Of a DNA stretch of 64,000 nt, positions 52,409-61,187 are shown one piece after another. The stretch is taken from the NCBI GenBank assembly GCA_947585745.1, contig CANPXF010000005.1:1-64000 (forward strand), given 5' to 3'. Position 1 is the first letter of the stretch, and each line of letters opens with the position of its first letter. The position numbers and the translations under genes are program-made. The DNA is from an uncultured Clostridia bacterium. GTDB taxonomy: Bacteria; Bacillota; Clostridia; Oscillospirales; Acutalibacteraceae. Under the pieces are notes generated by a model that saw nothing but the letters and a program-made list of their open reading frames with translations, did no database searches and had not been told where the DNA came from.

Positions 52409-53404
52409 TCATATTCCTCCTACAACAATGAACGGGATAAATTCTATAATAAAGTAAACCGCCAAAAGACTTACCGCTATTGCGGTATTAACTCCTCCGC
52501 GCGATTGAATTTCATTATCGGGATTTCCACTTTCAGCTTTTATTTTAGAAATTTGCTTTTTGCAGTGTTTAAAATACCACCTGTTCGCCTGTATTCCGAT
52601 GATAATTCTTAAAGCAAGCTGAATGATTGACGAAAGATACATAAAGGCAAGTAAAATCTGATTTGTCAGGTTAAGAGAAAAAACACCGTTATAAAGCTCG
52701 TTTAAAGCGTTTTGTGAAGTCGAGGCAGAGCTGTAATAGCTGTTCATAAATTCAATCATTTTTTGACCCGCGGGGGTACAGTAATGAATATAAAGCTCCG
52801 AAGTCCAAAGCAAGAGCATAACCGCGGTAATTATCGCGCCGATTTTATACATCTTTCGGTATAAAAGGTATCCTCCGCTGAATAAAAACGCGCAAAAGTT
52901 AAATCGGCCCTTAGAGAAATTCTTAATATTGTTGAATACCCTTATAAAATACGGAGTGTTATTTTGCAAAAATTTTGAAATTTCTCCCGCGGTAACATTT
53001 TCTCCCATATCCTCTTCGGGGTTTACTCCCGCCATCGGGTCGAAAATGTTGTTAAACGGCATACCGTTATTTTGGGTATTATTAAAATTACCGGTGTTTT
53101 GCTGATTTTGCATAGAAAGCGGAAATCCGCATTTTCCGCAGTAAAACATATTTTTAGAATTTTCCGCTTTACATCTCGGACAGATAACGGTATCATTATC
53201 GCCGTCTGTTGAATTATCTTCACTTGTATTATAACTGTCGTTGAAATTAAAGCCCTCGCCGTGTTTATCCGCGTTCGCACAGCGGTTTTGAGTTTCATAA
53301 CATTCCCTGTGATGAGGAGTTCCGCACTCGGGACAAACTACAATATCGTCGCCGTCTTTAAACTGAATATCACATATGGGACATTTTAAATCTTTAAAAT
53401 CCAT
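52409..53404 (-). CDS. zinc-finger membrane protein with DUF2628
   Basis: 331 residues. An N-terminal RING/PHD-like cysteine-histidine module (CPICDIQFKDGDDIVVCPEC, HHREC) is followed by a second zinc ribbon (CPRCKAENSKNMFYCGKCG), an asparagine-rich linker and a DUF2628 membrane part with three helices (GGYLLYRKMYKIGAIITAV). It resembles prokaryotic RING-finger-type proteins of unknown role. It is transcribed with galU. Confidence 0.75.
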   Translation of the reverse strand: MDFKDLKCPICDIQFKDGDDIVVCPECGTPHHRECYETQNRCANADKHGEGFNFNDSYNTSEDNSTDGDNDTVICPRCKAENSKNMFYCGKCGFPLSMQNQQNTGNFNNTQNNGMPFNNIFDPMAGVNPEEDMGENVTAGEISKFLQNNTPYFIRVFNNIKNFSKGRFNFCAFLFSGGYLLYRKMYKIGAIITAVMLLLWTSELYIHYCTPAGQKMIEFMNSYYSSASTSQNALNELYNGVFSLNLTNQILLAFMYLSSIIQLALRIIIGIQANRWYFKHCKKQISKIKAESGNPDNEIQSRGGVNTAIAVSLLAVYFIIEFIPFIVVGGI

Positions 53405-53486
53405 AGATTACTCCCTAAAAGTTATTTAATCTATATTTTATCTATAATACCATTATTTACTAAAAAAAGCAAATTTAAAAAGATTA

Positions 53487-53515
53487 TTTACATTATTACG
53501 AATATTTGTTATAAT
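53487..53515 (+). promoter_or_regulatory. promoter of prfB
   Basis: TTTACA-17-TATAAT, 34 bases before the prfB start. Confidence 0.7.
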
Positions 53516-53549
53516 TTACCCGGTAATTTTATGAAAATGAGGTTCTGTT

Positions 53550-54671
53550 ATGGTTCAGTTTGAAGAACTCCTTTTAAGACTTGAAAATTCCAAACCCGAT
53601 ATTGACGATTTATCAGACGCTTTGGGTTTGAAATCAATGTTATCCGAAATACAACAGCTTGAATTAAAGGCTACCGAGCCGGGCTTTTGGGACGACGTTG
53701 AAAAATCGCAGTCCGTATTACAAAAGACAGGAGCGCTTAAAGGCGTTGTAGAGGAATATAATAAGCTTGTTGAACATTACGACGACGCAAAAACATTAAT
53801 TGAGCTTGCTAACGAGGAAGAGGACGAGGGACTTTATGATGACGCGTTATCGGAGGTTGAGTCTGTTGAATCGGAGCTTGCTAAGCAAAAGCTGAAAACC
53901 CTTTTAACAGGTGAATACGATAAGAATAACGCAATTCTCACTTTTCACGCGGGTTCAGGCGGAACAGAGGCGCAGGATTGGGCAGAAATGCTCTTTCGTA
54001 TGTATACACGATGGGCGGCTGACCACGATTTCAAGGTTAAAACCGTCGATTATCTTGACGGTGACGAGGCGGGATTAAAATCCGCGGTACTTCTTATCGA
54101 GGGCGAAAATGCCTACGGCTATCTCAAAAGCGAGGCAGGAGTCCACCGCCTTGTCAGAGTATCTCCGTTTGACTCACAGGGAAGACGCCACACGAGCTTT
54201 GCCTCACTTGAAGTTATGCCCGAAATAGACGATGATATTCACATCGAAATAAACCCTGAGGACATTAAAATGGACGTTTACCGCGCGAGCGGAGCGGGCG
54301 GACAGAAAGTTAACAAAACCTCGTCCGCCGTACGCCTTACTCATATTCCTACGGGAATTGTCGTAGCAAGTCAGGTCGAGCGCAGTCAGTATCAAAACCG
54401 AGATGTTGCTATGAAAATGCTTGCCTCAAAGCTGATGGAGATAAAAGAACGAGAACACCTCGACAAAATTGAGGATATTAAGGGCGTGCAAAAGGAAATA
54501 ACCTGGGGAAGCCAGATTCGCTCCTATGTGTTTATGCCGTACACAATGGTAAAGGACCACAGAACATCCTTTGAAACAGGAAATGTTGAAAAGGTGATGG
54601 ACGGTGACCTTGACGGATTTATAAACGCCTACTTAAAAGCGCTTAGTACAGGAACTCTTGAAAATAACTAA
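53550..54671 (+). CDS. prfB: peptide chain release factor 2
   Basis: 373 residues. The domain order is N-terminal helical hairpin, SPF anticodon-like motif (RVSPFDSQGRRHTSFAS), GGQ catalytic loop (GAGGQKVNKTSSAVR) and C-terminal domain. SPF marks RF2 (UGA and UAA). Most prfB genes carry an in-frame UGA with a +1 frameshift about codon 25; here the frame is open throughout, so autoregulation by frameshifting is absent. Confidence 0.95.
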   Translation: MVQFEELLLRLENSKPDIDDLSDALGLKSMLSEIQQLELKATEPGFWDDVEKSQSVLQKTGALKGVVEEYNKLVEHYDDAKTLIELANEEEDEGLYDDALSEVESVESELAKQKLKTLLTGEYDKNNAILTFHAGSGGTEAQDWAEMLFRMYTRWAADHDFKVKTVDYLDGDEAGLKSAVLLIEGENAYGYLKSEAGVHRLVRVSPFDSQGRRHTSFASLEVMPEIDDDIHIEINPEDIKMDVYRASGAGGQKVNKTSSAVRLTHIPTGIVVASQVERSQYQNRDVAMKMLASKLMEIKEREHLDKIEDIKGVQKEITWGSQIRSYVFMPYTMVKDHRTSFETGNVEKVMDGDLDGFINAYLKALSTGTLENN

Positions 54672-54676
54672 AAGTA

Positions 54677-54712
54677 AACCGCACTCTGAAAAAAGAGCGC
54701 GGTTTTTTTACG
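54677..54712 (+). terminator. terminator of prfB
   Basis: AACCGC-CTCT/AGAG-GCGGTT stem followed by seven T's. Confidence 0.85.
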
Positions 54713-55610
54713 AAAAATTCTTATCTATAAATTCAATGTACGGTTTTCTGTTGTATATGCTGTCACGGTTATTTTTATACCAATTATATTCTCTTTTTAA
54801 CCCCTGCATAAGGGGAAGAGTGTCAGACATAAGCTCGTTTTGTTTAGTGACGTCAAGTATGTATTCATAATTGTAAAAGCAAAAATAATCTCTTTGTTCA
54901 TAGCTTTCGGGTACGTTTTTAAATTTAACGTCTTTCCCGACAGCCTTATAGCAAAGCTCTACCCATTCTCTAACGGTCACGGTATCTTTATTGCCGACAT
55001 TAAAGATACGGTTTTCAGGGTGTTTATTGAGTATAATTTCAATAAATCTGCATAAGTCGCATACATTAAAGAATTGAAGCTTCATATCTTCGTTTTTCGG
55101 AAGATAAAAAACTCTGTCTTTTTCCGCACAGTCAAAAACGAATGCCTCACGGTATAAATTCTCGTAAATTCCGTAAAAATAGGGCGGTCGTAAAATATAG
55201 GCGGGAGAAAAATTATCAGTCAAATATTTTTCGGCTTTAAGCTTGTTTAATCCGTAATCACCCCATATTGAGTTTTTACCGCACGGCTGTTCTTCGGCAA
55301 ACGGCTGAGAGTTTGTTTCGGGGTAAACTGCGCTTGAACTTATAAAAATATAATCGTTAAACTCAACACCGGAAGATAAAAGTGTTTTTATATCATATTC
55401 GTTATAAGCGGTTATATCAAGAATCACATCGAAATATTTGCCTTTCAGCCTGTTTTTCAGCATAGTCCTGTCGCAGTTAATGAGGCTTACTCCGTCAATT
55501 TGTTTTCTGCTGTTTCGATTAAGAACATACACTTCGTGATTTTTCTTAACAAAATGCTCCGCAACGTATTTGCTCACAAATGTTGTACCGCCAGTAACTA
55601 AAATTTTCAT
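54708..55610 (-). CDS. NAD-dependent epimerase/dehydratase family protein
   Basis: 300 residues of an extended SDR: Rossmann start ILVTGGTTFVSKYVAEHF (altered GxxGxxG), FISSSAVYPE, and a YGLNKLKAEKYL segment carrying the YxxxK catalytic pair. Likely a nucleotide-sugar epimerase or isoflavone-reductase-like dehydratase; substrate unknown. It is convergent with prfB. Confidence 0.75.
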   Translation of the reverse strand: MKILVTGGTTFVSKYVAEHFVKKNHEVYVLNRNSRKQIDGVSLINCDRTMLKNRLKGKYFDVILDITAYNEYDIKTLLSSGVEFNDYIFISSSAVYPETNSQPFAEEQPCGKNSIWGDYGLNKLKAEKYLTDNFSPAYILRPPYFYGIYENLYREAFVFDCAEKDRVFYLPKNEDMKLQFFNVCDLCRFIEIILNKHPENRIFNVGNKDTVTVREWVELCYKAVGKDVKFKNVPESYEQRDYFCFYNYEYILDVTKQNELMSDTLPLMQGLKREYNWYKNNRDSIYNRKPYIEFIDKNFS

Positions 55611-55662
55611 AAAAGCTCCTTTACCGACTGATTTAAAGCGTTTTATAATATTTCTTCATTTG

Positions 55663-56166
55663 CTATTTTAAATATTTCTCCATTAAAATAAATTTACCTT
55701 TGCGCCAATTTGCGTGCCCGACGGTTCTATAATCTAATTTTTTATACAGCTTTAACGCGTACGGGTTTTTGCAAAACGCGTCAAGGCGAATTGCCTCAAC
55801 GCCTTCTTTTAATAATTCATTCTCTATATGTTTCATTGTAATTGTACCTATTCCTTTATTTTGAAAATCAGGATGAACGCAAAGTCTATGTATAACTCTG
55901 TATTCAGAATTAGGAAACAGCCAATTGCCATTATTATATTCATCGTCGCAGTATTTGTTTATTACATAAATAACAGCTATTCTGTTGCAAATTTCTCCAA
56001 TTTGCAATTCGCCGTTTTCAATGTCTTTTTTTATTACTTCCGTATCAGGGTAGACGCTGTCCCATTGAAAAATTTTCAAACTTTCCATAGCCAAAACAGC
56101 TGATTGTATTAGTTTATATATTTCATCCAAATTGTTTTTTTCTGCCTTTTTGTATTGTAAATTCAT
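55663..56166 (-). CDS. GNAT family acetyltransferase
   Basis: 167 residues. The acetyl-CoA site reads HRLCVHPDFQNKGIGTITMKHIE, followed by IRLDAFCKNPYALKLYKKLDYRTVG. Substrate unknown; it resembles small-molecule or protein N-acetyltransferases near envelope genes. Confidence 0.8.
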   Translation of the reverse strand: MNLQYKKAEKNNLDEIYKLIQSAVLAMESLKIFQWDSVYPDTEVIKKDIENGELQIGEICNRIAVIYVINKYCDDEYNNGNWLFPNSEYRVIHRLCVHPDFQNKGIGTITMKHIENELLKEGVEAIRLDAFCKNPYALKLYKKLDYRTVGHANWRKGKFILMEKYLK

Positions 56167-56258
56167 AAAAGCTCCTTAATTTAAAGAGTAATCTGTGGCA
56201 AATATAAAATTTTGACATAAAATGAATTATTAATATAGGGTATTGGCGAGGGGTTGTA

Positions 56259-57056
56259 ATGAAAAGGCTTAAATATCTTAATAATACCTGTCATATTTAC
56301 GAATGCGGTTGCAAAATTAGTGAAAATAATTCCTGCAGTCAATGCAATTGTTGCGGGTGTTGTATTAGCTTGCCCGGTCCGCAGGGTGAGCCTGGACCAC
56401 AGGGGGAGCAAGGACCACAGGGTGAGCAAGGACCACAGGGCGAGCAAGGGTCACAGGGCGAACAGGGGTCACAGGGCGAACAGGGACCGCAAGGCGAGCC
56501 TGGACCACAGGGCGAACAGGGACCACAGGGCGAACAGGGACCGCAGGGCGAGCAGGGACCGCAGGGTGAGCAGGGACCGCAAGGCGAACAGGGGCCACAG
56601 GGCGAGCAAGGACCGCAGGGAGAACGGGGCAGTATAATGGGATATGCGGATTTTTTTGCGTTAATGCCACCTGATAATTCCGATTCGGTAGCTCCCGGTT
56701 CAAATGTAAGCTTTCCGCAAGACGGTCCTAAAAGCGGTAAAGATATTGTAAGGATAAGCGATAATTCCTTTAACTTAACCGAAATAGGAGTATATCAAGT
56801 GATTTATGAGGTTCCCATAAAACAGGCGGGCCAGCTTGTGTTAAGCCTAAATAATACTCCGCTTCCATATACGGTTGTCGGTCGTGAATTAGGAACATCA
56901 CAAATTGTCGGTATGGCTATTGTGGAAACAACACAGATAAATTCAACACTTACAGTTCAAAACCCGTCAGATAATTCTAATGCGTTAATTGTTACTCCGA
57001 GTGACGGGGGAACGCAACCCGTTTCCGCGCATTTGATTATAAATAGAATTGCTTAA
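56259..57056 (+). CDS. collagen-like protein with cysteine-rich N-terminus and BclA-like C-terminal domain
   Basis: 265 residues. Residues 11-35 hold nine cysteines (CxCK ... CxxCxCCxCC), residues 40-123 are 28 uninterrupted Gly-X-Y triplets arranged as 14 hexapeptides, mostly GPQGEQ, and residues 125-265 form a globular domain ([21 protein letters not shown]) like the trimerising C-terminal part of exosporium BclA-type proteins. Encoded as 14 copies of an 18-base unit (56376-56627), so length variation by slippage is likely. Probably a trimeric surface or spore-coat filament; the cysteines may cross-link it. There is no standard signal peptide, which favours a spore-layer role. Confidence 0.8.
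   Translation: MKRLKYLNNTCHIYECGCKISENNSCSQCNCCGCCISLPGPQGEPGPQGEQGPQGEQGPQGEQGSQGEQGSQGEQGPQGEPGPQGEQGPQGEQGPQGEQGPQGEQGPQGEQGPQGEQGPQGERGSIMGYADFFALMPPDNSDSVAPGSNVSFPQDGPKSGKDIVRISDNSFNLTEIGVYQVIYEVPIKQAGQLVLSLNNTPLPYTVVGRELGTSQIVGMAIVETTQINSTLTVQNPSDNSNALIVTPSDGGTQPVSAHLIINRIA
56376..56627 (+). repeat. tandem 18-bp repeat, 14 units (collagen-like region)
   Basis: 14 in-frame units of 18 bases, each coding for Gly-Pro/Ser-Gln-Gly-Glu-X. Units differ mainly at third positions. Confidence 0.9.
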
Positions 57057-57064
57057 TCTTTTTA

Positions 57065-58054
57065 TTAAAAGTTAAGAAGTTCTATTAAATTATTTATTTT
57101 AAATCCGTCGCTGTTTTCAAAGAAAAACTGTAGAGTTTCCATATTTTCGTATGAGTGTTCAACTTCCTTTGAATAGGTTTGAGTTATTTTTATAATGTCG
57201 GAATCGTTTTTAAAGCGTGCTAACGCGCCTATAACTATGTAAGCGCATACAATCTGTTTAACGGCAGACAGAACGTCAAGCGTTTCAATGGCATTGAGGT
57301 AATATCTGTAGATGTAATAAATCGACAGTCTGCGAAATTCCTTATCAAATCTTTTGCTTGGTAAAAATTTTGAGGCGTTTTTAATTTTTTCACAATAGCT
57401 TTTATCAATAAATTCCAGACGTTCATAAATTTCAAATAAAAAAGAAAAATCTTCATATTTTTCTGCGTTTTCATTTTTTAATGGAAAAAACATATTTTGG
57501 ATTTCGTTGTTGAATTTTAGACAGTTTATGAGATTTTGATTAAACGGAAGGTTTTTATTACTTAGAATTTCGGCGGATTTTATTCTCGCATTTAATAGAA
57601 ATTTCATAATTTTTCCGTTATATCCAGCGTCCGAAAAGTTATAATTTTGAAAATTATCGGGAATTGTAAAATCTTCGCTTAATATAAGCTTTGCGGATTC
57701 AGGACAGGCGAGTGAAAGAGTATATTCCGTAAAACACTCATAGTCCATAGTAATTCTCGGAAACTTTTTGCAGGTTGCGCAAAGATGCTCTTCGCCTAAA
57801 TTTATGTAGATGTCGCATAGCTTGTCCTCGTTCCAAAAAGGACACTTTCCGTTTTTAAGAGAAAAAATTCTGTCACCGTCATCATCAATGGCGGTGACTT
57901 CTCTTATTTTGTCGCCGAACTCGCCAGAAATGCCGTTGTAATAAATTTCGCTATCTTTATCTACAACAACATCCCAGCCCTGACAGCAACTGTCAGGACA
58001 GCGATTGGCAATACATTTAAATTTTTTATAATAATTTGGATAAATCTTTTTCAT
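57065..58054 (-). CDS. FliB-like lysine-N-methylase family protein
   Basis: 329 residues from the ATG at 58054 (a TTG at 58066 is possible). The start IYPNYYKKFKCIANRCPDSCCQGWDVVVDKD and the later CPFWNEDKLCDIYINLGEEHLCATCKKFPR are the cysteine clusters (CxxxCxxxCC, CxxC) of the FliB/YkgJ-type family, which probably hold an iron-sulfur centre. Classic FliB methylates lysines of flagellin; no flagellar gene lies in the window, so the target here may be another surface protein. Transcribed with the TSCPD gene before it. Confidence 0.78.
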   Translation of the reverse strand: MKKIYPNYYKKFKCIANRCPDSCCQGWDVVVDKDSEIYYNGISGEFGDKIREVTAIDDDGDRIFSLKNGKCPFWNEDKLCDIYINLGEEHLCATCKKFPRITMDYECFTEYTLSLACPESAKLILSEDFTIPDNFQNYNFSDAGYNGKIMKFLLNARIKSAEILSNKNLPFNQNLINCLKFNNEIQNMFFPLKNENAEKYEDFSFLFEIYERLEFIDKSYCEKIKNASKFLPSKRFDKEFRRLSIYYIYRYYLNAIETLDVLSAVKQIVCAYIVIGALARFKNDSDIIKITQTYSKEVEHSYENMETLQFFFENSDGFKINNLIELLNF

Positions 58055-58071
58055 ATTATTCCACAAAAGAA

Positions 58072-58323
58072 TTATTCTTGTTCTAAAGCTTTTTCAATAC
58101 AAATCGCAAGCTGGTCGGGGCAGGAGGTTCCTCTGCCGTTGCAGTCGATTCCGCGAAGTCTTTTAACCGCGTCTTTTGCGTACATACCCTTTACGAGTGA
58201 CGCGACGCCCTGCGTGTTGCCGTTGCAACCGCCTGTAAATTCGCAGTCTTTAATAATTCCGTTTTCAATTTCAATCATAATTTTTCTTGAACAAACTCCC
58301 GTCGGAGTGTATGAATATTTCAT
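58072..58323 (-). CDS. TSCPD domain protein (TIGR03905-like)
   Basis: 83 residues: YTPTGVCSRKIMIEIENG, FTGGCNGNTQGVASLVKGM and the TSCPDQLAICIEKAL end that names the family. Related to the C-terminal domain of class II ribonucleotide reductases. Function unknown. Confidence 0.87.
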   Translation of the reverse strand: MKYSYTPTGVCSRKIMIEIENGIIKDCEFTGGCNGNTQGVASLVKGMYAKDAVKRLRGIDCNGRGTSCPDQLAICIEKALEQE

Positions 58324-58487
58324 ATTTATCCCCTTTGCAATATAATTATGTCGGTAAATATTTGTTTCTGATTTTAATTATATGTCCCTATAAAAGAATA
58401 GTCAAGAAAATAATTTGTATATTTTTGTAGCGTTAAATCAAGTTTTATGTTATACTATCATTAAATTATTTTTTAAGGGATGTTTTT

Positions 58488-59441
58488 ATGTCTGTCCGAA
58501 TAAATTTGGGGAAATGGGGCAGTGTGTTCGCTGTGCCATCGTGTGTAGTTGACGAACATATAAAAATTGCGGGCGAAAGCCAGATAAAAGTCCTTCTTTT
58601 CCTGCTTAAAAATTCTTATAAAGCTTATACATATAAAGAGATAGGCGAGGCTTTATCCATTCATGAGGCTGACGTGAAAGACTGCGTTGATTTTTGGATA
58701 GAGCGTGAGGTAATAGCTGAAATTGACGGAATACTTATACCCGATAAAGCAAATGATTCAGAAACAGAGAAAGATGAAAAAAAACCGCAGGATACCAAAA
58801 AGAAAAATATTCATCAAAGACCTTTAAGACCTGATATTATAACGTCTGCTCAAATTATAAATTCCGATAAAAAACTTCAGGACCTTTTGACTATGGTTCA
58901 AAACGCGTTGTCAAAGCCTCTTTCAAGCGGCGGAACCTCCGTTATTGTTATGCTTTACGATACTTGCGGACTTCCTGCCGAGGTCATAATAATGCTTGTT
59001 AATTACTGTGTCAGTATTGGAAAGTCGGATATGCGTACAATTGAGCGAATGGGAATAAAATGGGCAGACGAAGAAATTAATACCGTACAGGCTGTAGAGA
59101 ACAGAATTGCCGAGAATAAGCGTTCAAATGAGAATTGGAACAGGGTAAAATACGTTTTCGGTCTGACAAGCGCGGGTTCCCCGACCCCAAAACAGCTTGA
59201 ATTTGCGGACAGGTGGGTAGGTCAGTGGCATTTTTCGGACGAAATGCTTCGTACTGCATATGAGTTGAATGTGGACAGCACGGGAAAAATGTCGCTTCCG
59301 TATATAAATAAAATTCTTAAAAGCTGGTATGACGCGGGGATTATTACTCTTGAAGATATTGAAAAAACCGGTAAAGCAAAAAAGAAAAATAACTCAAAAA
59401 AATCATCATATGATTTGGACGAGCTTATGAAAATTCAGTAA
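58488..59441 (+). CDS. dnaD: primosomal/replication initiation protein DnaD
   Basis: 317 residues: N-terminal winged-helix DnaD part (KVLLFLLKNSYKAYTYKEIGEAL), then a DDBH2-like second domain (PSSGGTSVIVMLYDTCGLPAEVIIMLVNYC, YGINKIL-like end), a linker and C-terminal disordered tail. It loads the helicase together with DnaI. It precedes the dnaI homologue by 11 bases. Confidence 0.85.
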   Translation: MSVRINLGKWGSVFAVPSCVVDEHIKIAGESQIKVLLFLLKNSYKAYTYKEIGEALSIHEADVKDCVDFWIEREVIAEIDGILIPDKANDSETEKDEKKPQDTKKKNIHQRPLRPDIITSAQIINSDKKLQDLLTMVQNALSKPLSSGGTSVIVMLYDTCGLPAEVIIMLVNYCVSIGKSDMRTIERMGIKWADEEINTVQAVENRIAENKRSNENWNRVKYVFGLTSAGSPTPKQLEFADRWVGQWHFSDEMLRTAYELNVDSTGKMSLPYINKILKSWYDAGIITLEDIEKTGKAKKKNNSKKSSYDLDELMKIQ

Positions 59442-59452
59442 GAGGTAGTCCT

Positions 59453-60442
59453 ATGGGATACAGTATAGAAGTAAAAAACAACGCCATAAATAAAATAAGG
59501 GAAAGAAAGCTATCGACAGAGCGTGAGGCAGATTTAAGGCGGGATAAAATTTTTTCCGAACTTAAGGACGCCAAAGAATATGAGCGAAAAATCGCCTCCT
59601 GCGGAATTAAAGCGGGGCGCGCCGTTTTATCGGGCGGAGATGTTAAACACGAGCTTGAAAAGCTTAAAGACGAGAGTTTAAAACTGCAGGCAGAATATGA
59701 AACTCTTTTAAATTCAAAGGGCTACAGCATAAAGGACACCGAGCCGAAATATTTTTGTGAGAAATGTAATGACACGGGGTATATTGAACTTAAAAATAAA
59801 ACCGTTATGTGTTCCTGCCTTAAAAAAGCTATGGTTGAATTTGCCTGCGAGGAGCTTAACCGACGTTCTCCGTTGAGCCTTTGCACATTCGATGATTTTA
59901 ATTTGGATTATTACAGCAAAGATTTGGATTCGGATTATCCGCGTTCGTCATATGAGCAGATGAAAAGAATTTTTGATTTTTGTAAAAAATACGCCGAAAC
60001 GTTTTCAAAACATTCAAAAAGTATATTTATGAACGGAATGACAGGGCTCGGTAAAACCCATTTAAGTCTTGCAATAGCAAACGAAGTTATAAAAAAGGGA
60101 TACGGCGTAATTTATGTGTCCGCGCCGATACTTTTATCAAAGCTTGAAAAAGAATACTTTTCAAAAAATAAGGAAAACAGCACGACAGAGGATGCTCTTT
60201 CCGAATGTGATTTACTGATAGTTGACGACCTCGGCACGGAATTCACAACACAATTTTCTTCAAAAGCAATATACAATATTTTCAATTCGCGCCTTTTGCT
60301 CGGAAAACCCGTAATAGTAAATACGAATCTCACTTTGGATAAGCTTGAAAAAATCTACACGGAGCGCTTTGTTTCAAGAATAATAGGAGAGGCTGAACGC
60401 TTAGACTTCTTCGGCAGAGATATAAGGCTTATGAAAAAGTAA
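59453..60442 (+). CDS. dnaI: DnaI/DnaC-type helicase loader ATPase
   Basis: 329 residues. An N-terminal zinc site (CEKCNDTGYI, CSC) precedes an AAA+ domain with Walker A GMTGLGKTHL and Walker B LLIVDDLGTE, then sensor 1 and IYNIFNSRLL. Matches the helicase loader of Firmicutes. Adjacent dnaD supports the assignment. Confidence 0.9.
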   Translation: MGYSIEVKNNAINKIRERKLSTEREADLRRDKIFSELKDAKEYERKIASCGIKAGRAVLSGGDVKHELEKLKDESLKLQAEYETLLNSKGYSIKDTEPKYFCEKCNDTGYIELKNKTVMCSCLKKAMVEFACEELNRRSPLSLCTFDDFNLDYYSKDLDSDYPRSSYEQMKRIFDFCKKYAETFSKHSKSIFMNGMTGLGKTHLSLAIANEVIKKGYGVIYVSAPILLSKLEKEYFSKNKENSTTEDALSECDLLIVDDLGTEFTTQFSSKAIYNIFNSRLLLGKPVIVNTNLTLDKLEKIYTERFVSRIIGEAERLDFFGRDIRLMKK

Positions 60443-60502
60443 AAATACCGCAGTTTTATTTTAATAACTTTTTCAACGATTAAAGATGAATAACAAAAAA
60501 TG

Positions 60503-60530
60503 ACGTGTCACATCTGTGTCACGTTTTTTT
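60503..60530 (+). terminator. terminator of the dnaD-dnaI operon
   Basis: ACGTG-CACA/TGTG-CACGT with one mismatch, followed by seven T's. Confidence 0.75.
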
Positions 60531-60588
60531 GAAAAAAGCTTTTTGTGCTCGGCTTAAAGTCCTGTCACCTATTAGTTTTTTGATAATA

Positions 60589-60620
60589 AATCAGGGAGTA
60601 TCAAAAGATACTCCCTGATT
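60589..60620. terminator. 14-bp perfect hairpin
   Basis: AATCAGGGAGTATC, AAAA, GATACTCCCTGATT. No strong T-run; possibly a terminator or RNA structure of the region. Confidence 0.5.
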
Positions 60621-60659
60621 CATTGGTATATTACTTTTATAATTTTTCGTATATAGTAT

Positions 60660-60807
60660 TTTCAAAGCGCCGAAGGCGCAATCGCAAAAGGTTGTTAGCG
60701 ACAGCGAGCCGTTGGGAGGGCGTTTACAACCGAGCAGGCGAGCCGAACGTGACCTTTTGCGAAAAAGGAGGAGCAGTCAAGCGGGCGACTGATTTTTTGT
60801 AAAGTAC
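60660..60807. repeat. G+C-rich block of nested inverted repeats
   Basis: No gene is supported. The block is much richer in G+C than its flanks and contains GCGCC/GGCGC, TCGCAAAAGG/CCTTTTGCGA (60683/60752) and GATTTTTTGTA/TACAAAAAATC (60791-60815). It looks like a degraded repeat element typical of spaces near tRNA genes. Confidence 0.45.
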
Positions 60808-60838
60808 AAAAAATCGGAGCAAGCGACACTTGCTCCGA
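60808..60838 (-). terminator. terminator of tRNA-Pro
   Basis: On the minus strand CGGAGCAAG, TGTCG, CTTGCTCCG, then ATTTTTTG. Confidence 0.85.
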
Positions 60839-60840
60839 CG

Positions 60841-60917
60841 TGGTCGAGGTGACAGGATTCGAACCTGCGGCCTCTGCGTCCCGAACGCAGCGCTCTACCA
60901 AACTGAGCCACACCTCG
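60841..60917 (-). tRNA. tRNA-Pro (anticodon CGG)
   Basis: A 77-base cloverleaf with encoded CCA. Anticodon stem CTGCG/CGCAG with loop TTCGGGA gives anticodon CGG, reading CCG. Acceptor CGAGGTG/CACCTCG. Promoter at 60938-60966. Confidence 0.94.
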
Positions 60918-60937
60918 ATTTTGTGTTCAACTTCGCT

Positions 60938-60966
60938 ATTGTAACATAAAAGTTAAAATATTTCAA
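60938..60966 (-). promoter_or_regulatory. promoter of tRNA-Pro
   Basis: On the minus strand TTGAAA, 17 bases, TACAAT, 21 bases from the tRNA. Confidence 0.65.
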
Positions 60967-60999
60967 TAGAATATATGAAATTATTTTTAGGAAAAAGTA

Positions 61000-61027
61000 T
61001 TGACAAATCCAGTTTTTGTAATATAAT
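61000..61027 (+). promoter_or_regulatory. promoter of tRNA-Gln(CUG)
   Basis: TTGACA, 16 bases, TATAAT, 32 bases before the tRNA. Confidence 0.75.
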
Positions 61028-61058
61028 TAATAATGCTGTACAAAATAGCTATAGACAT

Positions 61059-61132
61059 TGAGGAATAGTGTAACGGTAGCACGACAGACTCTGACTCTGT
61101 TTGTTGGGGTTCGAATCCCTATTCCTCAGCCA
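61059..61132 (+). tRNA. tRNA-Gln (anticodon CTG)
   Basis: A 74-base cloverleaf with CCA. Acceptor TGAGGAA/TTCCTCA; anticodon stem ACAGA/TCTGT with loop CTCTGAC gives CTG (CUG). It is the second glutamine tRNA of the window. Confidence 0.94.
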
Positions 61133-61140
61133 TAAAAGAA

Positions 61141-61187
61141 AACGCTGAATAAGCTTTAAAAGGCTTTGTTTAGCGTTTTTTTATGTA
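61141..61187 (+). terminator. terminator of tRNA-Gln(CUG)
   Basis: AACGCTGAATAAGC/GCTTTGTTTAGCGTT followed by a T-run. Confidence 0.75.

Noticed and set aside
56365-56703. Open frames on both strands across the collagen-like repeat.
   Set aside because: They arise from the 18-base periodicity; only the Gly-X-Y frame makes a protein with sensible ends.
60695-60913. A 72-codon open frame on the minus strand.
   Set aside because: It overlaps tRNA-Pro and its terminator; such frames are a standard artefact of tRNA sequence.
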